DNA of 64,000 nt. Origin: Streptomyces abyssalis. Its GTDB lineage: Bacteria; Actinomycetota; Actinomycetes; Streptomycetales; Streptomycetaceae. The notes beneath the pieces were generated by a model. The model made no database searches, was not told the DNA's origin, and saw nothing but the letters and a program-made list of their open reading frames with translations. Positions 29,212 through 37,888 of the stretch are shown here, piece by piece. The stretch lies in NCBI RefSeq assembly GCF_001751365.1, contig NZ_LJGT01000040.1, positions 410,779 through 474,778 of the forward strand. The letters run 5' to 3'. Numbering within the stretch: the stretch's first letter is position 1; each line of letters opens with the position of its first letter. A program made the position numbers and the translations under genes.

Positions 29212-29498
29212 GCGACCCTTCCCCGAGCTATTCGAGCATGAGCCACCCCATGGAGCCGCTGCGTATCGGCGTCCACCGTGGCCGGTGTGCCGGAGCCGGA
29301 ATGTGCGCCCTGACGGCTCCCGAGGTCTTCGACCAGGACGACGAGGAGGGCCTGGTGGTGCTCCTGCAGTCCGCGCCGGGCCCCGGGCGACGGGCCGCCG
29401 CCCGGATGGCCGCCGGCCTCTGCCCCGCCGGAGCGATCATCCTCAACTCCCCGGACTCCACGGGCTCCCCGGGCTCCCCGGACTCCCCGGGCTCGTAG
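29208..29498 (+). CDS. 3Fe-4S ferredoxin
   Basis: A 96-residue ferredoxin of the P450-partner type. Three cluster cysteines are visible, Cys27 and Cys33 (GRCAGAGMCALTAPEVF) and Cys72 (GLCPAGAI), matching a 3Fe-4S site. The last ~17 residues are a Ser/Pro/Gly/Asp repeat (SPDSTGSPGSPDSPGS) encoded by a tandem ~12-bp CCGG-rich repeat, unusual for this small protein. No ferredoxin reductase gene is nearby, so a reductase elsewhere must supply electrons. Confidence 0.88.
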   Translation: MSDPSPSYSSMSHPMEPLRIGVHRGRCAGAGMCALTAPEVFDQDDEEGLVVLLQSAPGPGRRAAARMAAGLCPAGAIILNSPDSTGSPGSPDSPGS

Positions 29499-29533
29499 GA
29501 CTCCACGGGCTCGTAAGGATCCCTCCCGCCCCC

Positions 29534-29550
29534 CGGCGGCGACGCCGCCG
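29534..29550. terminator. hairpin between convergent genes
   Basis: CGGCGGC and GCCGCCG form a perfect 7-bp stem around GAC. It lies between the ferredoxin gene and the oppositely oriented GntR gene and could serve both. Confidence 0.4.
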
Positions 29551-29789
29551 CTCCGCGGCCGGGGATGTCAGGGATTTCAACGCCGGGGATTTCTCAGGCC
29601 GTTGAGAAGCGCCCGCAGCACCGCGAGGTTGGTGGGCGCGCAGCCGGTCCGCGGACTCCGACGCCGCGGAGGGCCCGAGAGCCTTGCGGGCAGTCGCGTG
29701 GAGATTCGACAAGCGGTCGTACGGGGCGGGTTGAGCGGCACGGACAGGGTTCGGGGCGGCGCGTGCGGCAGGGGACCGGGGACCGGAGG

Positions 29790-30623
29790 CTAGTCCGGCC
29801 CCGGTACCGGACCTGGCCCCCGTCCCGGCCCGGGTGCCGGTTCCGGTGCCGGACGGGTCCGCTCTGCCGGGTCCGGAGCGGTCCGTGGCGCATCCAGGAC
29901 TCCGTGGACGACGTCCTCGTGGAAGCCGCGGATGTGGGCCTCCACGAGGTCCCCGGCCCGCTCGCTGTCCCCGGCCGCGATGGCGTCGTACACACCGTGG
30001 TGCTCGGCTCGCAGACGGGTCGCGACCGCCTCCCAGTCCGGCAGCCTCCGGAACGCGCTGAGCAGCGTGTGCCGTACGGCGTTGCGTACGGCGATCGTCA
30101 TGTCGGCCACCAGCCGGTTGCCTCCCGCCTCGGCGACGGCGACGTGGAAGGCGGTGTCGAAGTCGTTGAACTCCTCCGGGGCCAGGCCTTGTTGGTCCAT
30201 GCGGAGAAGCGGCTCGCGCATGCGGGCGAGGTCGGCTTCGGTGGCCCGTTCGGCTGCCAGTCGTGCACTGGAACGCTCCAGCGTGGCGCGCGCCTCCGCG
30301 ACGTCGCCGTGCGGGAAGTTGGCCAGCGCGATGTGGAGACGGAGAAGCCGGCTGAGGCCCTCACTGGGCATGGCCGCGATCACACTTCCCGAGGCAGGCC
30401 CCGTGCCCACGCGCGAACGCAGCACGCCCTGCGCCTCCAGCACGCGCAGCGCTTCCCGTACGGCGGCCCGGCTCACGCCGAGCAGCTCGACCAGCTCCCG
30501 CTCGGGCGGCAGGCGGTCCCCCACGTGCAGGTTGCCGGCGAGGATCTGCTCCTCGATCCGGCCGAGTACGAGTTCGAAGGTCCGAGAGCGCGGCACCGGC
30601 TCCCAGGCCGCGGTCTGAGCCAT
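29790..30623 (-). CDS. FadR/LldR-type GntR family regulator
   Basis: A 277-residue transcription factor with an N-terminal winged HTH (RLPPERELVELLGVSRAAVREALRVL, in part) and an all-helical FCD ligand domain (ARATLERSSARLAAERAT ... DFDTAFHVAVAEAGGNRLVADM ... HGVYDAIAAGDSERAGDLVEAHI). The FCD metal-site Asp and His residues are present. ATG 30623 is chosen because AAAGGG lies 6 nt upstream. The last ~35 residues are a Pro/Gly/Arg low-complexity tail. It is divergent from the lactate permease and two matching palindromes lie between them, so it is probably the lactate-responsive repressor of the lct/lut genes. Confidence 0.9.
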   Translation of the reverse strand: MAQTAAWEPVPRSRTFELVLGRIEEQILAGNLHVGDRLPPERELVELLGVSRAAVREALRVLEAQGVLRSRVGTGPASGSVIAAMPSEGLSRLLRLHIALANFPHGDVAEARATLERSSARLAAERATEADLARMREPLLRMDQQGLAPEEFNDFDTAFHVAVAEAGGNRLVADMTIAVRNAVRHTLLSAFRRLPDWEAVATRLRAEHHGVYDAIAAGDSERAGDLVEAHIRGFHEDVVHGVLDAPRTAPDPAERTRPAPEPAPGPGRGPGPVPGPD

Positions 30624-30714
30624 GGAGAGCCCTTTCACCAGGTGACGGCCGCATCGCGTGACTCGCGGCCCACGTCAGTCCACACCCCTGATCATAGCTT
30701 GAGGCCTCCATTCA

Positions 30715-30727
30715 TTGGTCAGACCAA
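30715..30727. promoter_or_regulatory. GntR operator site 1
   Basis: A perfect inverted repeat TTGGTC-A-GACCAA, the TGGT-N3-ACCA pattern of FadR-subfamily regulators. It is 92 bp upstream of the regulator start. Confidence 0.7.
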
Positions 30728-30794
30728 AGACATTTTCTCGACGCAGCTATGGACGGCAGGTTCCACGGCTGCTTAGCGTGTGCCAACCAACCTA

Positions 30795-30805
30795 TGGTCT
30801 GACCA
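30795..30805. promoter_or_regulatory. GntR operator site 2
   Basis: A perfect inverted repeat TGGTC-T-GACCA, the same core as site 1, 50 bp before the permease ATG. Centres of the two sites are 79 bp apart. Confidence 0.7.
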
Positions 30806-30854
30806 AAGTCCTCGCCCAGCTACCGCTGGGTGGTGTGCCCCAGTGAGGATCGCC

Positions 30855-32639
30855 ATGTACCAACCCGATCTGTCCCCGGTCGCCGACAGCCTCGCCCTGT
30901 CCGCGCTCGTGGCCGCCGTACCGCTCCTTCTGCTCTTCGTCCTGCTCGGCGGCTTCCGGCTGAAGGCGCACTGGGCCGGGCTCGCATCGCTCGCGGCGGC
31001 GGCAGGCGTCGCCGTTGTCTGCTACGGCATGCCTGCCGGCCTCGTCGCGCTGTCGGCGGGCGAAGGAGCGGCCTTCGGACTGTTCCCCATCATGTGGATC
31101 GTGGTCGCCGCGATCTGGGTGTACCAACTGACCGTCGTCAGCGGGCGGTTCGAGGATCTGCGACGGGCCTTCGGCCTGATCAGCGACGACCCGCGTGTCC
31201 AGGCGGTGATCATCGCGTTCTGCTTCGGCGGGCTGCTGGAGGCGCTCGCCGGGTTCGGAGCGCCGGTGGCGATCACCGGCGTCATGCTGATGGCGCTCGG
31301 CTTCGCTCCCGTGCGTGCCGCGATCACCGTCCTGGTCGCCAACACGGCGCCCGTCGCGTTCGGAGCGATCGCGATTCCGATCATCACCGCGGGCAGCCTC
31401 ACCAAGATCCCGTACACCGAGATCGGTGCCTACGTCGGCCGTCAGACGCCGTTGATCGCTCTCTTCGTGCCGCTGCTGCTCGTCGCTCTCGTCGACGGCC
31501 GGCGCGGTGTCCGCCAGACCTGGCCGGTCGCGGCGGTGTGCGGGACGGTGTTCGGGCTGGCGCAGTTCGTGAGCGCCAACTACGTCTCGGTGGAGCTGAC
31601 GGACATCATCGCCTCGCTCGTGGCGCTGGCGTCAGTGGTGCTCTTCCTCCGCGTGTGGACGCCAAAGGGCGGCGAGGAGGCGAGGGCCGGGCTGCAGGAG
31701 CGCGGCGACGGTTCCGGGGTACGGGACGAGGGCGCGGGCTCGGAGGTGGGCTCGGGTGCCGGGGGCACGGGTGCGGACACGGGTTCCGGTTCCGGTGCGG
31801 GTTCCGGGACCGGCACCGGCGACGGCACCCGCTCCGGGACCACGACCCGTACGCGTCCGGCCGCGCAGGACCCTGTGACGGGCGAGGGCGGCGGCCGCTC
31901 CCGCACCGTCATGGCGTTCCTGCCCTACCTCATCGTGATCGCGGTCTTCTCGGTGGCCAAACTGTGGGCGCCGGCCAAGGAGTTCCTCGCCTCCAGTGAC
32001 GTCGAGGCGGGCTGGCCCGGGCTCGACGGGCAGGTCCTCACGGCTGCGGGCGAGCCCTCCACCAGCACCGTCTACACCTTGCCGTGGCTCTCCTCGCCGG
32101 GCACGCTGCTGCTGCTCTCCGGGCTCGCGGTCGCCGTCGTCTACCGCGTCAACGCGGCCGATGCCGCACGTGAGTTCGTCTCCACGGTGGTGAAGCTGCG
32201 CTGGGCCCTGCTCACCGTCGCCTCCGTACTGGCGCTCGCGTACGTCATGAACCTCTCCGGGCAGACGATCACCATCGGCACCTGGATCGCCGGTACGGGC
32301 GCCGCTTTCGCCTTCCTCTCGCCGATCCTCGGCTGGCTGGGGACCGCCGTGACCGGCTCGGACACCTCGGCCAACGCCCTGTTCGCGACCCTCCAGCAGG
32401 CCGCCGGGAACAAGGCCGGACTGGATCCGACGCTGCTCGTCGCGGCCAACACCTCCGGTGGTGTCGTCGGCAAGATGATCAGCCCGCAGAATCTGACGAT
32501 CGCCGCCACGGCCGTCGGCCTCGTCGGACGCGAATCCGTCCTGTTCCGGGGCGCCATGAAGTGGAGCCTGCTGCTTCTGCTCTGCATGTGCGTGCTGGTC
32601 TACCTGCAGTCGGGCGTTCTCGCCTGGATGCTCCCGTAG
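30855..32639 (+). CDS. lctP: L-lactate permease
   Basis: A 594-residue LctP-family lactate/proton symporter with about 12-14 membrane helices. Family landmarks include AFCFGGLLEALAGFGAPVAI, LVANTAPVAFGAIAIPI, GWLGTAVTGSDTSANALFA and NTSGGVVGKMISPQNLTIAA. GAGGAT lies 5 nt before ATG 30855. Residues ~275-340 form a Gly/Ser/Thr/Asp-rich loop (GSGSGAGSGTGTGDGTRSG) not usual in the family and presumably cytoplasmic. Operator site 2 lies just upstream and lutABC follows after 124 bp. Confidence 0.92.
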   Translation: MYQPDLSPVADSLALSALVAAVPLLLLFVLLGGFRLKAHWAGLASLAAAAGVAVVCYGMPAGLVALSAGEGAAFGLFPIMWIVVAAIWVYQLTVVSGRFEDLRRAFGLISDDPRVQAVIIAFCFGGLLEALAGFGAPVAITGVMLMALGFAPVRAAITVLVANTAPVAFGAIAIPIITAGSLTKIPYTEIGAYVGRQTPLIALFVPLLLVALVDGRRGVRQTWPVAAVCGTVFGLAQFVSANYVSVELTDIIASLVALASVVLFLRVWTPKGGEEARAGLQERGDGSGVRDEGAGSEVGSGAGGTGADTGSGSGAGSGTGTGDGTRSGTTTRTRPAAQDPVTGEGGGRSRTVMAFLPYLIVIAVFSVAKLWAPAKEFLASSDVEAGWPGLDGQVLTAAGEPSTSTVYTLPWLSSPGTLLLLSGLAVAVVYRVNAADAAREFVSTVVKLRWALLTVASVLALAYVMNLSGQTITIGTWIAGTGAAFAFLSPILGWLGTAVTGSDTSANALFATLQQAAGNKAGLDPTLLVAANTSGGVVGKMISPQNLTIAATAVGLVGRESVLFRGAMKWSLLLLLCMCVLVYLQSGVLAWMLP

Positions 32640-32763
32640 GCCTCCGCGGGCCCCCTCGTCCGGCGTACCCACAGCGCCCGTCCCGACAGTGTCCCGTCCC
32701 CACAACTTCCCTTGACCGCCCGGCGGGTGGCGCACCGCGCGCCCGCCGTACACCGGAGAGAGC

Positions 32764-33540
32764 ATGCGGATCGCCCTGTTCATCACATGTCTGGCCGACA
32801 CCCTGGCCCCGGCCACCGGCCGTGCGGTGGTGCGGCTGCTGGAGCGGCTGGGCTGCGAAGTGGAGTTCCCGCAGTCCCAGACCTGCTGCGGCCAGATGCA
32901 CTTCAACACCGGCTACCGGCGGGAGTGCGTACCGCTCGTGCGGCGCTTCGCCGACGCCTTCACCGGTTACGACGCGGTGGTGACCCCGTCGGGTTCGTGC
33001 GCCGCAATGGTGCGCGAGTACCACGGCCAGGTGGCCGGAACGGCAGGCGACGCGCGGCTGTCCGCCGCGGTGAGCGCGGCGCCACCGGTGTACGAGCTGT
33101 CGGAGTTCCTCGTCCGCGTCCTCCAAGTGACCGATGTCGGGGCTTACTTCCCGCACCGCGTCACGTACCACCCGACGTGCCACTCGCTGCGCGTGCTCGG
33201 GGTGGGGGACGCGCCGGCCGCCCTGCTGCGGGCCGTGCGCGGCATCGACCTGGTCGAGCTGCCCGCGGCCGATCAGTGCTGCGGCTTCGGCGGCACCTTC
33301 GCGCTCAAGAACGCGGATACGTCGGTGGCGATGTGCGCCGACAAGGTGCGGCACGTGACGGGAACCGGCGCCGAGGTGCTGTGCGCGGGCGACAACTCCT
33401 GCCTGACCCACATCGGCGGGATGCTCTCCCGGCTGCGTGCGGGGGTACGGACGATGCACCTCGCGGAGATCCTCGCCTCCACCGAGGCGTACGACGTCCC
33501 GTCCACGCACGACGGCGCGGAGAGGGTGAAGTCCCCATGA
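32764..33540 (+). CDS. lutA: lactate utilisation Fe-S oxidoreductase LutA (LldE)
   Basis: First subunit of the LutABC L-lactate oxidation complex, which converts lactate to pyruvate. The 258-residue product has two CCG domains: SQTCCGQMHFNTGY (near residue 40) and DQCCGFGGTFALKN (near residue 172), whose cysteines bind an Fe-S cluster. The conserved YHPTCHSLR lies between them. The stop overlaps the lutB ATG (ATGA). Confidence 0.94.
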   Translation: MRIALFITCLADTLAPATGRAVVRLLERLGCEVEFPQSQTCCGQMHFNTGYRRECVPLVRRFADAFTGYDAVVTPSGSCAAMVREYHGQVAGTAGDARLSAAVSAAPPVYELSEFLVRVLQVTDVGAYFPHRVTYHPTCHSLRVLGVGDAPAALLRAVRGIDLVELPAADQCCGFGGTFALKNADTSVAMCADKVRHVTGTGAEVLCAGDNSCLTHIGGMLSRLRAGVRTMHLAEILASTEAYDVPSTHDGAERVKSP

Positions 33541-35048
33541 GCGGCGCGACGTTCCTCGGGATGCCGTCCTTCCCCGGCGCGGCGAAGGACGCGCTCGCGG
33601 ACACGCAGCTGCGCAGGAACCTCGCGCACGCCACAGCCACGATCCGCGGCAAACGGACGGACGCCGTGGGCGAGTTGGACGACTGGCAGGAGCTGCGCGA
33701 GGCGGGGCGCGCCATCAAGGAACGCACCCTGCGGCATCTGGACCGCTACCTCCTGCAACTGGAGGAGCGGGTGACGGCCGCCGGCGGCCGGGTGCACTGG
33801 GCGCGCGACGCCGAGGAGGCGAGCCGGATCGTCGTGGACCTCGTCCGGAGCACCGGGGAGCGGGAGCTGGTCAAGGTCAAGTCCATGGCCACCCAGGAGA
33901 TCGGGCTGAACGAGGCGCTGGCCGAGGCGGGCATCGCCGCGTACGAGACCGATCTCGCCGAACTGATCGTCCAGCTCGGCGAGGACCTGCCGTCGCACCT
34001 GCTGGTCCCGGCGATCCACCGCAACCGGGCGGAGATCAGGGAGATCTTCCTGCGGGCGATGGGGGAGCACGGCGCCGCCGCACCGGACGGACTGGGCGAT
34101 GCTCCGGCGGAGTTGGCCGAGGCGGCCCGGCGCCATCTGAGGGAGAAGTTCCTGCGGGCCAAGGTCGCGGTGTCGGGGGCGAACTTCCTCGTGGCCGACA
34201 CCGGCACCGCGGTCGTCGTGGAATCCGAGGGCAACGGACGGATGTGTCTCACGCTCCCCGAGACCCTGATCTCCGTGGCCGGCATCGAGAAGGTCGTGCC
34301 GACGTGGCAGGACCTGGAGGTCTTTCTGCAGCTTCTGCCCCGCTCCTCCACGGGCGAGCGGATGAACCCGTACACCTCAACCTGGACGGGGACGGGGACG
34401 GGGACGGGGACGGGGACGGGGACGGGGACGGAAACGGGGTCAGGGGCCGGGGCCGACGGCGGTGAGGGGCCGCGCGCCTTCCATCTGGTGCTGCTCGACG
34501 GCGGCCGGAGCGACACCCTCGCCGACCCGGTCGGCCGCCAGGCCCTCAACTGCATCCGGTGCTCGGCCTGCCTCAACGTCTGCCCTGTGTACGAACGGGT
34601 CGGCGGTCACGCCTACGGGTCCGTCTATCCGGGGCCGATAGGCGCCATCCTGAGCCCTCAACTGCGGGGCGGCGCAACGGAGTCGGACCGCTCGCTGCCC
34701 TACGCGTCGACGCTGTGCGGGGCTTGTTACGAGGTCTGCCCCGTAAAGATCAACATCCCCGACGTGCTCGTCCATCTCAGGGCGCGCATGGTGGACGGCG
34801 GCCGGCGCCGCCCCGTCCCGAAGCCCGAGCGGCTGGCGATGGCGGCGGCGAGCTGGGTGCTGGCCGAACCGTCCCGGCTGGCGGCGGCACAGCGTGCGGG
34901 AGCGCTGGCAGGGCGGCTGCTGCCCGGGCGGCGGGGGCGCGGCGCGAGCCGGCTGCCGGGGCCGCTGTCGGCATGGACCGACGCGCGTGACGCACCGGTT
35001 CCGGCCGAGGAGAGCTTCAGGGCCTGGTGGAGGAGGACACGGCGGTGA
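33537..35048 (+). CDS. lutB: lactate utilisation protein LutB (LldF)
   Basis: Iron-sulfur subunit of 503 residues. An N-terminal LUD domain (VKVKSMATQEIGLNEAL ... GANFLVADTGTAVVVESEGNG) is followed by two 4Fe-4S motifs: CIRCSACLNVCPVY and CGACYEVCPVKI. Residues 284-298 are a perfect Thr-Gly run encoded by a hexanucleotide repeat; this lies in the linker before the ferredoxin domain and looks tolerated rather than functional. The start overlaps lutA by 4 bp. Confidence 0.94.
   Translation: MSGATFLGMPSFPGAAKDALADTQLRRNLAHATATIRGKRTDAVGELDDWQELREAGRAIKERTLRHLDRYLLQLEERVTAAGGRVHWARDAEEASRIVVDLVRSTGERELVKVKSMATQEIGLNEALAEAGIAAYETDLAELIVQLGEDLPSHLLVPAIHRNRAEIREIFLRAMGEHGAAAPDGLGDAPAELAEAARRHLREKFLRAKVAVSGANFLVADTGTAVVVESEGNGRMCLTLPETLISVAGIEKVVPTWQDLEVFLQLLPRSSTGERMNPYTSTWTGTGTGTGTGTGTGTETGSGAGADGGEGPRAFHLVLLDGGRSDTLADPVGRQALNCIRCSACLNVCPVYERVGGHAYGSVYPGPIGAILSPQLRGGATESDRSLPYASTLCGACYEVCPVKINIPDVLVHLRARMVDGGRRRPVPKPERLAMAAASWVLAEPSRLAAAQRAGALAGRLLPGRRGRGASRLPGPLSAWTDARDAPVPAEESFRAWWRRTRR
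34386..34430 (+). repeat. ACGGGG hexanucleotide tandem repeat
   Basis: Seven and a half perfect copies of ACGGGG inside lutB, encoding alternating Thr and Gly. Slipped-strand changes here would add or remove two residues without breaking the frame. Diverged copies continue to about 34440. Confidence 0.95.
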
Positions 35049-35059
35049 GGGAAGCGGCG

Positions 35060-35725
35060 ATGAGCGAGGCACGCGCGGAGGTTCTTCACCGCATCCGTCG
35101 TGCGCTCGCGGACGTACCCGACGACGAGCGCCCGCAGGATGTGCCGGTCGCCCGGGACTACAGCCGGAGCGCGCCACCGGGAGCCGATCCGGCCCAGGCC
35201 GCGAAGCTGCTCGCCGAGCGGCTGGCTGACTACGGCGCGGCGGTGCGGCTGGTGCCGGAGGACGCCGTCGCCCGTGCCGTCGCGGACGCACTCGCGGCCC
35301 GTGGCGCGGCCCGCGTCGTGGTGCCCGGCGGATTCCCCCGCGAGTGGCAGGCCGGGCTGACCACTGAGGGGACGGGGACGCCGGTCCGGATTCTGAGCGA
35401 CGACCCGCGGGTGCCCGTGAGCGAACTCGACCGTACGGACGGCACGGTCACGACTGCCGCCACGGCCATCGCGGAGACCGGAACCCTGGTCCTCGACGGC
35501 GGGCCCGGGCAGGGACGGCGGGCACTGACGCTGGTGCCCGACTACCACCTGTGTCTCGTACGGGCCGGCCAGGTCGTCTTCGGCGTACCGGAGGCGCTGG
35601 CCAGGCTGGATCCCGCACGGCCGCTGACGTTCGTCTCCGGCCCGTCCGCGACCAGCGACATCGAACTCGAACGAGTGGAGGGCGTGCACGGGCCGCGCAC
35701 GCTGGAGGTCATCGTCATCGTGTGA
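35060..35725 (+). CDS. lutC: lactate utilisation protein LutC
   Basis: Third LutABC subunit, a single LUD domain of ~221 residues: ARVVVPGGFPREW, then TTAATAIAETGTLVLDGG and LVPDYHLCLVRAGQVVFGV. Start is either ATG 35060 (GAGGGA 7-8 nt upstream, chosen) or GTG 35045, which overlaps the lutB stop as GTGA. A strong terminator follows immediately, closing the operon. Confidence 0.92.
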   Translation: MSEARAEVLHRIRRALADVPDDERPQDVPVARDYSRSAPPGADPAQAAKLLAERLADYGAAVRLVPEDAVARAVADALAARGAARVVVPGGFPREWQAGLTTEGTGTPVRILSDDPRVPVSELDRTDGTVTTAATAIAETGTLVLDGGPGQGRRALTLVPDYHLCLVRAGQVVFGVPEALARLDPARPLTFVSGPSATSDIELERVEGVHGPRTLEVIVIV

Positions 35726-35732
35726 AGGCGCC

Positions 35733-35764
35733 CCGCGACCGGCGGCCTGCGCCGCCGGTCGCGG
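35733..35764 (+). terminator. lut operon terminator
   Basis: A perfect 14-bp stem with a CTGC loop (CCGCGACCGGCGGC / GCCGCCGGTCGCGG), 8 bp after the lutC stop. It also lies just past the 3' end of the convergent gene. Confidence 0.85.
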
Positions 35765-35778
35765 GAAGCGCAGTGCAG

Positions 35779-36081
35779 TCAGCCGTCTTCCCTTGCGGCA
35801 AGCCGGCGGGCCTCGCGACGGCCCGCGTAACGTTCCTTGCGGTTGCTCGTCTTGACCATCTGCTGCCATTCCCGGGCGCAGCCGCGTCTGCTGCATCCCG
35901 AGCAGCAGGTGTGGCGGAAGAGCAGCGCGTCGGAGTGCTCCCACCTGCAGCGCGTGTCCGGCTCCTCCCGCGTCGGGTGCGGCGGCAGGTCACAAGCGCC
36001 GTGGCGGTGATCGTGGACCGGCCGGGGGCCGTGCTCCGCGTGGCGCACCCACAGCGGCTTGGTCCTGTCCGTACGGGACAT
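35779..36081 (-). CDS. small Cys/His-rich protein, unknown function
   Basis: A 100-residue basic protein resembling a small Streptomyces-specific family that starts MSRTxRTKPLWVR. It contains HDHRHGACDLPPHP, TRCRWEHS and the cluster HTCCSGCSRRGCAREW, six cysteines and several histidines, which suggests zinc binding. The C-terminus is Arg/Lys-rich (NRKERYAGRREARRLAARE). ATG 36081 has GGAAGGA 6 nt upstream; an alternative ATG at 36159 also has an AAGGAAGGAG site and would add 26 residues. No function is known to me. Confidence 0.7.
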   Translation of the reverse strand: MSRTDRTKPLWVRHAEHGPRPVHDHRHGACDLPPHPTREEPDTRCRWEHSDALLFRHTCCSGCSRRGCAREWQQMVKTSNRKERYAGRREARRLAAREDG

Positions 36082-36540
36082 CTCGTTCCTTCCGGAACCC
36101 GCCGCCCGGAATCCCGGACTCTCCGGGGCGGGCGGCCAGGTTCGGATTCGCGAGCTCATGGCGTCACGCTCCTTCCTTCGTCTACGCGCACCTCCCAACG
36201 GCCCGGCGTGGACGGCGACTTGAAGCCCGCCCGACCCCGGGAGTGGGAGAACCCTTCAGGATATCGGCAGGCGTCGGCGGCGCTCAAGGGCCGTCTCGGG
36301 ACGGAAATTCAGATGCGCCGGCCGTCGTCGGGCACTAGGTTCCGGAGCATGGCAGTCGGCAGTCTCTTCCTCTGACGGGTTCCTCCGTCGGCACCTCGAC
36401 AGGCACGTACACGCCGGTGAACCGAGCGGTCTCCGGCGCGAGTTTGCGTTGCCCTCGCGTGCCGAGGCGATGCTGCGTCCCTCGTACGGACGGTCAGCGC
36501 TTCCGAACCCGAACCCCTCAGAAGAGAAACGAGCCCACCC
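36082..36540. other. divergent intergenic region
   Basis: 459 bp between the small Cys-rich gene and the esterase-like gene, which point away from each other. Short frames here are not protein-like. A TAGGTT at 36337 could be a -10 for the rightward gene, but no -35 supports it. I see nothing else definite. Confidence 0.5.
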
Positions 36541-37851
36541 ATGTCCGATCAGCCTGCCTCCGAGCCCGCCGCCGGCGAGGTCCTCGCCGACTGGTTCCGC
36601 GAGCACGCCACCACCCTGACCACCCTGGACCCGGACGCACCCCTCGACGATCTGGAGGCGCTCCGGGAGATCGCCGGGGACGCCCGCGTCCTCGCCGTCG
36701 GCGAGAACGCCCACTTCGTCGAGGAGTTCTCCCTCGCACGCCGGCGGCTGCTGCGATTTCTCGCGGAGCGCTGCGGATTCACCGTCTTCGCCTTCGAGTT
36801 CGGCTTCAGCGAAGCCTTCGCCCTCGACCCGTGGCTGAGGGGCGAGGGCGACGACGGCGACCTGGAGGAGGTAGCCAAGTCGTCCACGGTGTGGCTCGCG
36901 GCGGACCTCATGCACTGGGTGCGCCGCCACAACCGTACGAGTGCCGGGCCTGTGCGGTTCGCCGGCATCGACCTGCCCACGGCCGGGGGAGCCCTTCGGC
37001 CCGCCCTGGACCCGGTGGCCGGCTGTCTGCGCAAGGTCGACCCAGAGGCGCTTCCCCTGCTGGAGCGAGTCCTGGAGATCAGCGACGGATTCCTCGGCGG
37101 TGCCGCCTCCGGCGCCGCCGCCGCTCCCGCGTGGGCGGCCCTCGGCACCGCCGAACAGGACGCGCTGACCGCCTCGTTGGCGCGACTGCTGCTGCGGCTG
37201 CGGGCCATGGAGCCGCTCTACGTCGCACGCGGCGGCCAGAGCCGTTTCGACATCGCCCGGCGCAGGGTGGAGGCGGCGTGCCACACGGACCACATGTTCC
37301 GGGCCATGAACGGCCTGATGTCCGGCCGGGGTTCGGCCGCGGACCTGTCCGTACGGGAGATCTACATGGCCGAATCGGTTCGCTGGCACCTGGAGAACGC
37401 GGGGCCCGAGGACCGGATCGTGCTCATGGCGCACAACAACCACATCCAGAAGACCGCGGTGGAGTTCGACGGTGCGCTCACGTCGCTGCCAATGGGCCAG
37501 CACCTCCGCCGGATGCTCGGCGACGAGTACCGCTCGGTCGCCCTCGTCCACACCGACGACCACGTTCCGGAGATGTACATGGACGCGGAGACCGAGGTCG
37601 GCTTCACACTCGCCGACGCGCACCTGGGAAGCCCGGAGCCCGGCAGCGTCGAGGCGGCACTCACCGGCGCCGGGCTCGGCGACGCGATCACGCTCACGGA
37701 CCTGCGCAGGTCACCACGCGACGCCCAGGGGGAGCCGCTGCTGCGGTGGATGCGCACGCAGAGCGCGGGCCTGTCGACGCCGGTCTCCGAGGCGTTCGAC
37801 GCGGTGCTGTCCGTCCCGACGGTGACGCGGGACGGGACGGTGCGGTTCTGA
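36541..37851 (+). CDS. erythromycin esterase-family hydrolase
   Basis: A 436-residue protein of the erythromycin-esterase-like (PF05139) family, members of which open macrolide lactones while many others have unknown substrates. Family signatures visible are LAVGENAHFVEEF (Glu/His), FAFEFGFSEAFALDPWL, RFAGIDLPT, the invariant ARMV-like helix and VLMAHNNHIQKT. No signal peptide. GAAGAGAAACGAG lies upstream of the ATG. It stands alone, so resistance or self-protection is only a possibility. Confidence 0.87.
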   Translation: MSDQPASEPAAGEVLADWFREHATTLTTLDPDAPLDDLEALREIAGDARVLAVGENAHFVEEFSLARRRLLRFLAERCGFTVFAFEFGFSEAFALDPWLRGEGDDGDLEEVAKSSTVWLAADLMHWVRRHNRTSAGPVRFAGIDLPTAGGALRPALDPVAGCLRKVDPEALPLLERVLEISDGFLGGAASGAAAAPAWAALGTAEQDALTASLARLLLRLRAMEPLYVARGGQSRFDIARRRVEAACHTDHMFRAMNGLMSGRGSAADLSVREIYMAESVRWHLENAGPEDRIVLMAHNNHIQKTAVEFDGALTSLPMGQHLRRMLGDEYRSVALVHTDDHVPEMYMDAETEVGFTLADAHLGSPEPGSVEAALTGAGLGDAITLTDLRRSPRDAQGEPLLRWMRTQSAGLSTPVSEAFDAVLSVPTVTRDGTVRF

Positions 37852-37888
37852 GTGCCCGTCGAGGCGAGGCTGTCAGCCGGATGCCCGT

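Noticed and set aside
27916..29498. Natural-product biosynthetic cluster around the P450
   Set aside because: No PKS, NRPS, terpene synthase, RiPP precursor or tailoring set is visible nearby; a P450/ferredoxin pair and exporter alone are not enough.
32712..33536. N-terminal extension of lutB
   Set aside because: Out-of-frame reading of lutA; the LUD domain begins just after ATG 33537.
34386..34430. Short tandem repeat considered as CRISPR or origin iterons
   Set aside because: Units are only 6 bp, lie within a coding frame and have no spacers.
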